Shown: positions 1-8,053 of the stretch, piece by piece | Layout of the letters: the number at the start of each line of letters is the position of its first letter | Position numbering within the stretch: position 1 is the stretch's first letter | Source of the DNA: Comamonadaceae bacterium | GTDB lineage: Bacteria > Pseudomonadota > Gammaproteobacteria > Burkholderiales > Burkholderiaceae_C | DNA: 42,384 nt | Reading direction: 5' to 3' | NCBI GenBank assembly: GCA_947479935.1 | Contig: CANKBG010000021.1 | Span: 1-42,384, forward strand | Program-made: the position numbers and the translations under genes | The notes under the pieces: model-generated | The model's input: the letters and a program-made list of their open reading frames with translations, nothing else | Databases searched by the model: none | What the model was told of the DNA's origin: nothing

Positions 1-182
1 AAACGGAATTGAAGTGAACTTCACTTCTATTTCCATGAGCGTTTGTAAGCCAATTAAGACTTAGTTCCGTAGAACTTGGCAATCGCCATCAAACGCCCAC
101 ACTTATCGGCTGTATATTTTTAAAGATCTATTTGCACAACAGGACGCCACAGAGTGTCGTTTTGTTGCACTACGCTACGATT
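1..182 (-). other. Leader region of an rRNA operon (16S gene lies beyond the left edge)
   Basis: Read on the minus strand this stretch is an rRNA leader. A boxA-like antitermination element (agatctttaaaaa) is at 117-129, followed by a segment of the kind found in Burkholderiales 16S leaders and spacers. A perfect 8-bp inverted repeat with a 1-nt loop (gaagtgaa/ttcacttc) is at 11-27. Promoter-like elements lie just upstream on the same strand, which argues for a 16S leader rather than an internal transcribed spacer. The 16S gene itself is not in the window, so the assignment is inferred. No protein gene is visible in 1-603. Confidence 0.65.
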
Positions 183-195
183 AGCGAAGCCTTGC

Positions 196-226
196 AGTGT
201 AGCACTATTTTTGAGTGCTTTTGCAA
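196..226 (-). promoter_or_regulatory. Promoter-like element of the rRNA operon, proximal (P2-like)
   Basis: On the minus strand there is an extended -10 (TGC before TACACT, 196-201) and a -35-like TTGCAA at 221-226. The spacer is 19 nt, or 18 nt if TGCAAA is taken as the -35. An A/T-rich tract upstream (about 235-290) could serve as an UP element. The -10 and downstream bases are nearly identical to those of the element at 365-394. Confidence 0.55.
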
Positions 227-364
227 GCTATTTGTAAAATTTCAAAACTTTTTTAAGATTTAAAAACTTTATAAACAGTTTGCAATTTTTAAACTGCTCG
301 GGGCTGATTCCGATTTGCTGTGAGCCAGAATTTTGAATTTCAACTCTTTTCAGCGAAGCCTTGC

Positions 365-394
365 AGTCTAGCACGGTTTTTTGGGCCGGGTGAA
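365..394 (-). promoter_or_regulatory. Promoter-like element of the rRNA operon, middle
   Basis: On the minus strand, TTCACC (389-394), an 18-nt spacer and TAGACT (365-370) preceded by TGC form an extended -10 promoter. Upstream A- and T-tracts (about 395-445) resemble an UP element. The -10 with its downstream bases repeats the proximal promoter with one mismatch over 23 nt. Confidence 0.55.
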
Positions 395-532
395 AAAAAT
401 TTAAACTTTTTCCATTTTTTTTAAAAGTTCTAGGAACTTTTAAACGCTGCTCGGGGCTGAGGGTTGGTCGGTTTTGAAACCTGCTAACCCCTTCCGACTC
501 GCTTCAAACGACTGTTTTTAGCCAGGAGGGCG

Positions 533-562
533 AATATAGCACGGATTTTTAGCATCTGGCAA
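533..562 (-). promoter_or_regulatory. Promoter-like element, distal, reading toward the rRNA operon
   Basis: On the minus strand, TTGCCA (557-562), an 18-nt spacer and TATATT (533-538) are preceded by GTGC, as in the other two elements. A GC-rich discriminator (cgccctcc) follows, typical of stringently controlled rRNA promoters. The element lies back to back with the start of uup at 604. Confidence 0.5.
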
Positions 563-603
563 GCCTTCCTTTGCCCTCCTCCTTTGCCATTGATAATCAA
601 AGC

Positions 604-2544
604 ATGGCTCTCATCACATTACTTGACGCTTCACTGGCTTTTGGCCACGTGGCACTCCTTGACCACGCTGACTTTGCGCTTGAAACCAACGAGCGCATTG
701 GGCTCATTGGCCGCAATGGCACGGGCAAATCTTCATTTCTCAAAATACTTGCTGGCATGGAACACGCCGACGATGGCACGATGCATGTTCAACAAGGCGT
801 GCGCATTGCCTATGTGGCACAGGAGCCCATTCTTGAAACGGAAGACAGCATTTTTGAGTCTGTTCAGCGGGGCTTAGCCCCTGTGATGAAGCTCATTGAT
901 GACTACAGCAACTGCATCGGCGATTTAGACGCTCTTCAAAGTCAAATTGAGGCACTCGATGGTTGGGGCTGGGAGCAGCGCGTCGACGAAACTTTGCACC
1001 GGTTGCATTTGGATCCAAGCGCCAAGATTGGAACCCTTTCTGGGGGCAATCGCAAGCGAGTGGCTTTGGCCCAAGCGCTGGTGACGCACCCTGACGTGCT
1101 GCTGCTGGACGAGCCCACCAACCATTTGGACTTGGATTCCATTGCCTGGCTTGAACAGCTTCTGATTGACTTCAAGGGCAGCGTGGTGGCCATCACACAC
1201 GATCGCGCTTTTCTAGACCGCATTGCCACATGTATTTTGGAACTCGACAGGGGTCGCTTGCGCAGCTATCCCGGCAATTTTGCGCAGTATCAAGTCAACA
1301 AAGAAGCGCAGTTGGTGCAAGAGGCCGTGATCAGTGCCAAGGCGGACAAGCTGTTGGCGCAGGAAGAGGTCTGGATTCGAAAGGGGGTCGAAGCGCGTCG
1401 CACACGCAGCCAAAGTCGCATTGTGCGACTTGAAAACTTAAGGGCCACGCGCAGCGCGCGAAGAGAACAAGTAGGACGCGTTCGCATGGAGGTTGCATCG
1501 GGCGCGCCCAGTGGCAAGCTGGTGGCCGAACTGACCGATGTCTGCAAATCGTTTACGTCACCCGAAGGTGATGTGAAAGTGATTGTGAAAGACTTCACCG
1601 CCACTTTGTTGCGCGGTGACAAGATTGGCTTGTTGGGGCCCAATGGCGCCGGCAAAACCACCTTGCTCAAAATGATTCTGGGCGAATTAGAAGCAGACAG
1701 CGGCAAGATTCGCCAAGGTGCCAATTTACAAGTGGCTTACTTCGATCAAATGCGAAACGCCTTGGACCTCGAAGCTTCTCTGGAAGATTTCATCAGCCCT
1801 GGCAGTGAGTGGATTGAGATTGGTAACAAGCGTCAGCATGTGAAGAGTTACTTAGGCGATTTTTTATTCTCTCCCGCACGCGCCACATCACCCGTGAAAT
1901 CTTTATCGGGCGGGGAACGCAATCGCTTGTTGTTGGCCCGCTTGTTTGCAAGGCCTGCCAATGTTTTGGTGCTGGACGAACCCACCAACGATCTGGACAT
2001 AGACACACTCGAGTTGCTGGAAGAATTGCTTCAAGACTATGAAGGCACTGTGTTCTTGGTGAGCCACGACCGGGCCTTCATGGACAACGTGGTCACCAGC
2101 ATCATTGCTTGTGAAGCCACGCCGGAAAACCTGGGCTTTTGGCGGGAATACGAGGGCTCGGTGCAGGACTGGCTGACGCAGTCGCAGCGCAGCCAAAGCA
2201 TTCAAGCTCAGAACAAAGCTGCGACCTCCAAATCGCAAGCCAATGAACAACCCGAGAAGCCCATCACGGCCACCAAATCGGCGCCTATTGCGACGACCAC
2301 CACCGCTTCCAACGCAAAATCTACGGCCAAGCTGAGCTACAAAGAACAACGCGAACTGGAAGGTTTGCCCAGCCTCATTGAATCTTTGGAAAAAGAACAA
2401 GCAGACATTCGATTGGCTTTGGAAGACAGTGAACTGTTTGCCAAAGACCCTGCCAAGGCAACCGCTTTGTATGCCAGAGACGCACAAATTGACGCCGACT
2501 TGCTAGCAGCGCTCGATCGCTGGGAAGTGCTTTCCGCCCCATGA
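604..2544 (+). CDS. uup: ABC-F family ATPase Uup
   Basis: Soluble protein of 646 aa with two ABC ATPase domains and no membrane segments, as in the ABC-F family, whose members act on ribosomes; Uup is also linked to DNA integrity. The first domain has Walker A GRNGTGKS (about residues 36-43), signature LSGGN (145-149) and Walker B LLLDEP (166-171). The second has GPNGAGKT (345-352), LSGGE (434-438) and LVLDEP. Between them a charged linker has the Uup-type RRTRSQSR stretch. The last ~85 residues form the Uup C-terminal domain, rich in Lys and Glu. I chose ATG 604 because MALITLLDA matches the family N terminus; an upstream TTG at 571 in frame is unlikely. There is no strong ribosome binding site. 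It is divergent from the rRNA promoter region. Confidence 0.9.
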   Translation: MALITLLDASLAFGHVALLDHADFALETNERIGLIGRNGTGKSSFLKILAGMEHADDGTMHVQQGVRIAYVAQEPILETEDSIFESVQRGLAPVMKLIDDYSNCIGDLDALQSQIEALDGWGWEQRVDETLHRLHLDPSAKIGTLSGGNRKRVALAQALVTHPDVLLLDEPTNHLDLDSIAWLEQLLIDFKGSVVAITHDRAFLDRIATCILELDRGRLRSYPGNFAQYQVNKEAQLVQEAVISAKADKLLAQEEVWIRKGVEARRTRSQSRIVRLENLRATRSARREQVGRVRMEVASGAPSGKLVAELTDVCKSFTSPEGDVKVIVKDFTATLLRGDKIGLLGPNGAGKTTLLKMILGELEADSGKIRQGANLQVAYFDQMRNALDLEASLEDFISPGSEWIEIGNKRQHVKSYLGDFLFSPARATSPVKSLSGGERNRLLLARLFARPANVLVLDEPTNDLDIDTLELLEELLQDYEGTVFLVSHDRAFMDNVVTSIIACEATPENLGFWREYEGSVQDWLTQSQRSQSIQAQNKAATSKSQANEQPEKPITATKSAPIATTTTASNAKSTAKLSYKEQRELEGLPSLIESLEKEQADIRLALEDSELFAKDPAKATALYARDAQIDADLLAALDRWEVLSAP

Positions 2545-2545
2545 A

Positions 2546-2782
2546 CACGCGGTCATGAATGTTGGCATGGCTGGCTTGGGAAACTTGGTGCTGGCCATCC
2601 CCGCCCTGCGCTGGGTAATTCTGCTAAGCGGCACACTTTACTTGTTGTGGATGGCACACAAATTGTGGCGGACAATAGAGTTGGCAGAGGCCGATGAAAG
2701 CCGCCTGAACATTGGTTTTGTTCAAGGCGTGGCCATTCAATTATTGAATATCAAAGCGTGGATGTTTAAAACGAGCCTCTAA
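2546..2782 (+). pseudogene. Remnant of a LysE/RhtB-family amino-acid exporter
   Basis: About 75 residues can be read from an ATG at 2555. They match only the middle of a LysE/RhtB exporter, which is normally about 205 aa: a hydrophobic segment (LGNLVLAIPALRWV), then TLYLLWMAHKLWR and the family-like GFVQGVAIQLLNIKAW. The N-terminal third with the PGPN motif and the C-terminal membrane segments are absent. Similarity stops at WM, five residues before the TAA stop. It starts 10 bp after uup. I infer a decaying gene left after deletions on both sides; a functional transporter of this size is unlikely. Confidence 0.65.
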
Positions 2783-2843
2783 AATCAAAAGTTGTGCATG
2801 CCGTATAAAACATGGAACGCTAAGTGGCGATAGACTCATCCTT

Positions 2844-3536
2844 ATGGGACAACTTCTTTTAGTACGACACGGTCAGGCATCTTTTGGTGCCGACGATTAC
2901 GACCAACTCAGTGAATTAGGTCAGCGTCAAAGTATTCGCTTAGGGCAATATTTGCAGCAGACAGCCGTCCATCAGTCACCTGCCAAAAGCTTGGCATTCG
3001 ACGCTGTGTACATGGGCAGCTTAAAACGACATCGGCAAACTTGGGAAGGCATTGCACAAGGCGCCAAGCTGCACATGACGCCTCAAGTTTGGCCCGAGTT
3101 GAATGAGTATGACAGCCATGCATTGATAGAGACCGTTCACCCTGAGCCGTTGGCAAAACCGGACTCTCCAGAGATGTACAAACACCACTTCCGGTTGCTG
3201 CGCACAGCTTTGCAAAAATGGATGACGGGAGAAACACAGCCCAAGGGCATGCCGCTTTATGCTGATTTTGTGGCGGGTATTCAAGCCGTTTTACAGCATG
3301 TCAAAGAGCACCACAAAGGTCAGGTGTTGATTGTTTCCAGTGGTGGGCCCATTTCAACCGCAGTTGGACAGGTGTTGGGCGCCCCCGCAGACACCACCAT
3401 TGAGCTGAACCTTCGCATCCGAAATACAGCACTGACTGAATTTGTGTTCACCCCCAAACGCCACATGCTGCTGTCTTACAACAACCTACCGCACTTGGAC
3501 AGTGCAGAACATCACAGTTGGATCACTTACGCCTGA
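2844..3536 (+). CDS. Histidine phosphatase superfamily protein (phosphoglycerate-mutase-like)
   Basis: Protein of 230 aa, cytoplasmic, without signal peptide. The N-terminal LLLVRHGQASF carries the RHG motif whose His is phosphorylated during catalysis in this superfamily. A second conserved region, VLIVSSGGPIS (about residues 155-165), sits where these enzymes usually have a second catalytic His (GHG or SHG); here Ser-Gly replaces it, as in some subfamilies. The substrate cannot be told from sequence: the family includes phosphoglycerate mutases, SixA-like and other phosphatases. It stands between the LysE remnant and the Tgl-like gene with its own upstream gap, so it is probably transcribed alone. 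Confidence 0.8.
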   Translation: MGQLLLVRHGQASFGADDYDQLSELGQRQSIRLGQYLQQTAVHQSPAKSLAFDAVYMGSLKRHRQTWEGIAQGAKLHMTPQVWPELNEYDSHALIETVHPEPLAKPDSPEMYKHHFRLLRTALQKWMTGETQPKGMPLYADFVAGIQAVLQHVKEHHKGQVLIVSSGGPISTAVGQVLGAPADTTIELNLRIRNTALTEFVFTPKRHMLLSYNNLPHLDSAEHHSWITYA

Positions 3537-3606
3537 ATCACCCCCTTACTTGATTCATTTTTGATAGTGTTTATCCCAATACAGAAAGCTCCTTTTTCTT
3601 GTCAAC

Positions 3607-4716
3607 ATGACTTGCATGCAACTTTTGCCTCAGCCAAATAATGAACAGCCGCTCGTCGAGGGTATTAGGTTGGCCCATTGCAACACGTCTGATTGCAGCG
3701 CCTTCTTTAAAACTTACGGCGTTCAGGAAGGCCTTCAAATTGAAATCTTGAATGGCCAGGTGCAGTGTCAAATGGATGCTGCTTGGATGCGTTCTTTTAC
3801 GCCAAACTGCAGCACCTTGTCGCTTCATTTGCATGCAGAAAATTTGAAACAAGAGATTCTTTGGTCGATGCTGGTTTCACCGCATGGCTTTCAATTCAAT
3901 CACTTGGACGCATTGGCAAGTGCTGTTCGCGTTCGAGAAAATATAGCCATTGCCGCACGCAAAACGGCTGTGGCTTTTAAAACCGAAGCGGCCGAGCGGC
4001 CCACTGAATTCTGGCGATACGAAGAACATGCGGGGTTCATCTTGCAATCTGGTACTTCTTTGATCAAGGCTTTAATTTGCGCCACACAGCCTGATGCGAC
4101 AGGGCGACTCTTTGACTTTTCTTGCTACCGTGCCAGCGAGTATGTGATCTTGTTAGGTTTGGCGCAAGAAGCTGAAGAACACAATCCAGCTTTGCTACAT
4201 CGATTGCAACAACTCAATGAAAAGCACGCTGTTCGCTCTGGGCAATTTCATGATGTGTTTTTGCATGAGTATGGCTCGCTCGAAACACCCTTACCACCTC
4301 ATTTTTTTGTGCCCGGTGATCGGCTCTGGTTCCGAAACCCGAATGAACCTTCTTCCGATGTCACTGGCTACGAAGGATCTTGGGTGATTTATATGGGCGA
4401 GGGCTTGTTCAGTAACTTCTGGAAGCGCGATCAACCATTTACATTGCTGTCTAAGTGCCTTGAAATTTATCACTGGCGAGATGGCTTTAAAACACATGAG
4501 AATGGCGAAGCATGGATGGATGAAGTCGTTGTTGAAGCTTGCGTTGCCAACACACTGCAACAGCCCGACAAACTAGAAGCCGTGTTAAGTCAAATGATGC
4601 GCATGCGAGACCCGAAAGGGGTTTATGCAGAGGGTGGGTGTTTAGATGCCACGCGCGAATGCCCCAAACAAATTCACCCGACTCACGACGAGTTGGTCTT
4701 GCCTCAAATACCTTGA
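3607..4716 (+). CDS. Hypothetical protein resembling Bacillus protein-glutamine gamma-glutamyltransferase (Tgl)
   Basis: Protein of 369 aa with no signal peptide or membrane segment. Residues about 95-290 align by eye with my memory of the 245-aa Bacillus subtilis spore-coat transglutaminase. The matching blocks are: FQFN...VRVRENIAIAARKT; FWRYEEHAGF (Bacillus YWRVSPEGAL); FDFSCYRASEYVILLGLA (YAFECATAIVIIYYLALI); HFFVPGDRLWFRNP (HHFFLGDCLYFKNP); and YEGSWVIYMGEG (WRGENVILLGED). Cys173 lines up with the catalytic Cys116. The partner Glu187 aligns with Ser258, although Glu256 is two residues away, and Glu115 is Ser172. The N-terminal ~90 residues and a C-terminal ~75-residue tail with Cys345 and Cys352 are extra. 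Activity is therefore uncertain. ATG 3607 and 3616 are both possible starts; neither has a clear ribosome binding site. The 3' end overlaps the convergent neighbour by 13 bp. Confidence 0.6.
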   Translation: MTCMQLLPQPNNEQPLVEGIRLAHCNTSDCSAFFKTYGVQEGLQIEILNGQVQCQMDAAWMRSFTPNCSTLSLHLHAENLKQEILWSMLVSPHGFQFNHLDALASAVRVRENIAIAARKTAVAFKTEAAERPTEFWRYEEHAGFILQSGTSLIKALICATQPDATGRLFDFSCYRASEYVILLGLAQEAEEHNPALLHRLQQLNEKHAVRSGQFHDVFLHEYGSLETPLPPHFFVPGDRLWFRNPNEPSSDVTGYEGSWVIYMGEGLFSNFWKRDQPFTLLSKCLEIYHWRDGFKTHENGEAWMDEVVVEACVANTLQQPDKLEAVLSQMMRMRDPKGVYAEGGCLDATRECPKQIHPTHDELVLPQIP

Positions 4717-5561
4717 CGCAAGGTATCGGCTGACAGTTGATCGATTTCCTTCAACAACTGCGCCAATGAACGTCCCGCCGCATTGAGAAGCGCTTGGCCC
4801 TTATCGCTGTTTGCGGCTGCCGCGTTACCCGCCGCACCTGATGCGTTGTAATCCTGCATTTGCCACGCCAACTTGGCACTGCGGCCATTGCCCAAAATTG
4901 GAAAAGCGGCGGCACGATCTTCAGAGGTTGAATGGAAATTCTGCGCTTCACCCATTCGAACGGAGTTTGGTTTAAGCGCCAGCATGACGGAGGTTTCAAC
5001 ATCGCCCGCATGGACACCGAACCGGTGCTCATGATCAGAAAAAAGTGCGTTGAGGTCTTGGCCGTTTTGATCAATCAGCGGCAATTGATACCAGTTCACG
5101 CTGTACACCAACATGTTGAGTCGTGCGCGTAAATCACGGGCCACGACATCCATGATGCCGACATGGCCGCCATGCGCATTGAACAGAACCAGTTTGTGAA
5201 CGCCAGCCGCTTTGACGGATTCGGCAATGTCAGTCCAAAGCCGAATGATGGTTTCAGGCTTTAAGGTCAGCGTGCCTGGGAAAGCGGCATGCTCGGGACT
5301 TAAGCCGACCATTTGAGTGGGCAAGAAAAATACGGGCAAGGCTGCCGCCTTGACAAATGGCAGGGCCGATTGAATGACGCCGTTGACAATGTCCGTGTCG
5401 ACTGAGAGGGGTAGATGCGGGCCATGTTGTTCGGTTGCCGCCAGGGGCAATACGGCCACGGCGCGAAGCTTGTCGATGCTGGCAAAATCTTGCGTGGTCA
5501 AATCTGACCAAAAATGGCTGCGAATTGACTGGGGATCGGACGGTTGGGTCGTACTTTTCAT
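4704..5561 (-). CDS. Creatininase-family amidohydrolase
   Basis: Protein of 285 aa of the creatininase superfamily, metal-dependent hydrolases of cyclic or linear amides (creatininase, formamide hydrolases, MftE). The diagnostic stretch VLPLAATEQHGPHLPLSVDTD near residues 38-58 has the Glu, His and Asp metal ligands, and LVLFNAHGGHVG (about residues 145-156) has the second conserved Gly-Gly-His region. Length is near the usual 240-270 aa with a short N-terminal extension. The substrate is unknown. It converges on, and overlaps by 13 bp, the Tgl-like gene, and is divergent from the DsbD-type gene. Confidence 0.8.
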   Translation of the reverse strand: MKSTTQPSDPQSIRSHFWSDLTTQDFASIDKLRAVAVLPLAATEQHGPHLPLSVDTDIVNGVIQSALPFVKAAALPVFFLPTQMVGLSPEHAAFPGTLTLKPETIIRLWTDIAESVKAAGVHKLVLFNAHGGHVGIMDVVARDLRARLNMLVYSVNWYQLPLIDQNGQDLNALFSDHEHRFGVHAGDVETSVMLALKPNSVRMGEAQNFHSTSEDRAAAFPILGNGRSAKLAWQMQDYNASGAAGNAAAANSDKGQALLNAAGRSLAQLLKEIDQLSADTLRQGI

Positions 5562-5648
5562 GACGTCAGTTTAATAGAGCCGCCAGCCATCAGGGGCCAA
5601 ATTTGCGGTGCAGAGTCAGGATATTGTGATTTTGATTCGATTCTGCTT

Positions 5649-5666
5649 CGATTCTTTTCCGAATCG
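5649..5666. promoter_or_regulatory. Inverted repeat upstream of the DsbD-type gene
   Basis: CGATTC, 6 nt, GAATCG is a perfect 6-bp inverted repeat 25 bp before the ATG at 5691. A further copy of ttcgattc lies at about 5634-5641, so the half-site occurs three times. It could be an operator. It is short and no regulator is known. Confidence 0.3.
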
Positions 5667-5690
5667 TGAGTGAATGGATAATCTGTGTTT

Positions 5691-7955
5691 ATGACTTTAT
5701 TACGCCGTCTTAGCCTGCTTCAAAACCTACGCCAATCCATGGTCTGGGGCGCATTGAGTTTGGCTCTGGCCTTTTCTGTCCAAGCCCAAACTCAAATTTT
5801 GGGTTCTAAGGCGGCTGGCATCTCTGTGAAAACGCCTCAGGTGGAGGCCACGCTTTTGGCCGAAGCTCCCAACGGCATTGAGCCTGGCAAAACCATCTGG
5901 TTGGGTTTGCAACTGGTGCACCAACCGCACTGGCATACCTACTGGCGCAATCCTGGAGATTCAGGCTTGCCCACCGAGCTGCAATGGACGCTGCCAGACG
6001 GCATGTCAGCTGGCAATGTCCTTTGGCCAGCCCCGCAGATTATTCCCATTGGATCGATGGCCAATTTTGGCTACGAAAGCAGCGTTTTGCTGGTCACGCC
6101 CGTTCAAATTAACCGCAATTTCAAACCCCTCAGTTCCGATACCAACGTGCAGATAAAGTTGCATGCCAATTGGCTGGTGTGCAAACAAGAATGCATTCCG
6201 CAAGAAGGTGATTTCAATTTAAGTTTGCCATTGAAAGGCGCCACAGCCATGGCGCACGAGGCTTTTGAAAAGGCCATCCAGCGCCAAGCCAAAACGCTGA
6301 GCGGCAATCACATTGCGCGTCTTTCTAACGATGGCAAGTCCATTCAGTTCAGCATGGCTCAGCTTCCAGCAGAACTTCAAAATACGGACTGGACTGTTTT
6401 TCCGCAGACCGCCCATGTGATCCGCAACAGTGTGGCACCTGTGATTGAAAAAAAATCGAGTGGGGGCGCCACAACGGCAGAGATTCAATTTCGAGTTTCA
6501 AGCGAACGAATGGACAGCCCCACTCGCATGACTTGGCTATTGGCGCAAGGCAAGGCCGAGGCCCCCACAGGATTGCAGTGGACCGTCGAAACACCCGTTC
6601 AAGGCAAGTGGCAAGAATTCAAAGATGAGCCCAACCCTGTTGCCGTGACCCTCAACACAAACCAAGCTGTAAGCCTCAACACGTTGATGGCAGCACCCTG
6701 GGCCACCTGGGGCTTGGCCCTGATGGGCGCTCTGTTGGGCGGCATGCTACTCAATTTGATGCCCTGCGTGTTTCCTGTGTTGGCCATCAAGCTTTTAAGC
6801 ATGACACAGCACGCAGACAAACCCCAAGAAATGAAGCGGTCAGCATGGGCCTTCAGTGCTGGTGTCCTGATTTCTTTCTTGGTCTTGGGCGCGTTGATGT
6901 TGAGCCTGCGCGCTGCAGGTTCGCAGATGGGTTGGGGTTTCCAATTGCAATCGCCTTGGGTGGTGGGCGCATTGGCCATGTTGTTTGCAATTTTGGGCTT
7001 GAACCTCTCTGGCATGTTTGAATTTGGCAGCTTTGTTCCCAGTTCAGCGGCTTCATTTCAGTGGGCCAATCCGGTCACCAATTCGCTTTGGTCGGGCGTC
7101 TTTGCTGTGGTCATTGCGTCGCCTTGTACAGCGCCGTTCATGGGTGCTTCATTGGGCTTGGCCATTGGCTTACCCGCATGGCAAGCCTTGCCTGTCTTTA
7201 TGGCCATGGGCTTAGGCATGGCCCTGCCGTTCATGGCCGTTTCATTCAGCACCGCTTGGGTTCGCTTTTTACCGCGCCCCGGTGCTTGGATGCAGACCTT
7301 CCGCCAATTCATGGCCTTCCCCATGTATGCCACCGTCATTTGGTTGGTGTGGGTCTTAGGCCAGCAGGTGGGTTTGGACGGGGCCACAGGATTTTTGGCA
7401 TGCTTGTTGAGTTTGGCGATGCTACTTTGGGCGCTAACGCTCAAGGGCAAATTTGGCAAATCGATGGCGGTCATGACTTTGGTCTTGTTTGCTTTATCGA
7501 TGTGGCAGTGGGGCCCTTCGTGGACCCAAGTTGAACCTGCGCCTGCTTTGGAGAAAAACTTAACAGCTCCAAACAGTGGACCGTCCATCAAAGCTTCTCA
7601 GAGATTGAATTGGGAATCGTGGTCTGCCGACAAAGTCGCCAGCGCCAGAAAAGAGGGTCGACCCGTTTTTGTGGACTTTACGGCTGCATGGTGCGTGACG
7701 TGTCAGTTCAACAAGAAAACCACCTTCGCTGATGCCGGCCTTATGGCCGACTTTGCAAAAAAGAATGTGCTGCTACTGCGCGCCGACTGGACACGGTACG
7801 ACCCGGCCATTACGGCAGCACTGAACGATTTGGGCCGCAATGGTTTACCGGTTTACGCTTGGTATGCGCCTGGGCAAGCTGTGAGCTTGCTTTCCGAGCT
7901 GCCCACTGTGAAAGAAATACAAAATTCATTGAACCAAGTTAAGAATTCTCCTTGA
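5691..7955 (+). CDS. Thiol:disulfide interchange protein, DsbD/ScsB type
   Basis: Protein of 754 aa that would carry electrons from cytoplasmic thioredoxin across the inner membrane to periplasmic thiol proteins. A signal peptide (about 1-32, ending VQAQ) is followed by a periplasmic domain with WHTYWRNPGDSGLP and a CKQEC pair (about 164-168). This N domain is the ScsB-like kind. Eight or so membrane segments follow, with conserved cysteines in LMPCVFP (about 359) and ASPCTAPF (about 479). A C-terminal thioredoxin domain has AAWCVTC (about 668-671). Family logic is a three-domain disulfide relay. I chose ATG 5691 over an upstream GTG at 5685 because it opens the signal peptide. The gene is apparently monocistronic. 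Confidence 0.88.
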   Translation: MTLLRRLSLLQNLRQSMVWGALSLALAFSVQAQTQILGSKAAGISVKTPQVEATLLAEAPNGIEPGKTIWLGLQLVHQPHWHTYWRNPGDSGLPTELQWTLPDGMSAGNVLWPAPQIIPIGSMANFGYESSVLLVTPVQINRNFKPLSSDTNVQIKLHANWLVCKQECIPQEGDFNLSLPLKGATAMAHEAFEKAIQRQAKTLSGNHIARLSNDGKSIQFSMAQLPAELQNTDWTVFPQTAHVIRNSVAPVIEKKSSGGATTAEIQFRVSSERMDSPTRMTWLLAQGKAEAPTGLQWTVETPVQGKWQEFKDEPNPVAVTLNTNQAVSLNTLMAAPWATWGLALMGALLGGMLLNLMPCVFPVLAIKLLSMTQHADKPQEMKRSAWAFSAGVLISFLVLGALMLSLRAAGSQMGWGFQLQSPWVVGALAMLFAILGLNLSGMFEFGSFVPSSAASFQWANPVTNSLWSGVFAVVIASPCTAPFMGASLGLAIGLPAWQALPVFMAMGLGMALPFMAVSFSTAWVRFLPRPGAWMQTFRQFMAFPMYATVIWLVWVLGQQVGLDGATGFLACLLSLAMLLWALTLKGKFGKSMAVMTLVLFALSMWQWGPSWTQVEPAPALEKNLTAPNSGPSIKASQRLNWESWSADKVASARKEGRPVFVDFTAAWCVTCQFNKKTTFADAGLMADFAKKNVLLLRADWTRYDPAITAALNDLGRNGLPVYAWYAPGQAVSLLSELPTVKEIQNSLNQVKNSP

Positions 7956-8053
7956 AGTTGAATTGACTCCCATCCATTTCAAGCGATTTACTTAAACAGT
8001 CTGCGAGAATGCAGTAGCCCCTTTTGGGAAAGCCAAGGAAAACCTTTATTTCT

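Larger units (their letters stand above)
183..460 (-). repeat. Duplicated promoter module, two copies
   Basis: Two copies of a module, at 183-307 and 352-460, share their ends. The 23-nt core around the -10 is at 183-205 and 352-374 with one mismatch. A second block, ctgctcggggctga, is at 294-307 and 447-460. The A/T-rich middle is diverged and differs in length (125 versus 109 bp). This looks like a local duplication that made tandem promoters. Confidence 0.6.

Noticed and set aside
1-570. Mobile element or plasmid repeat suspected from the direct repeats
   Set aside because: The repeats align with -10 regions and an rRNA leader; no transposase or terminal inverted repeats are present.
1903-2487. 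Reverse ORF of 194 aa
   Set aside because: Antisense to the end of uup; Gly/Phe-rich, no motif.
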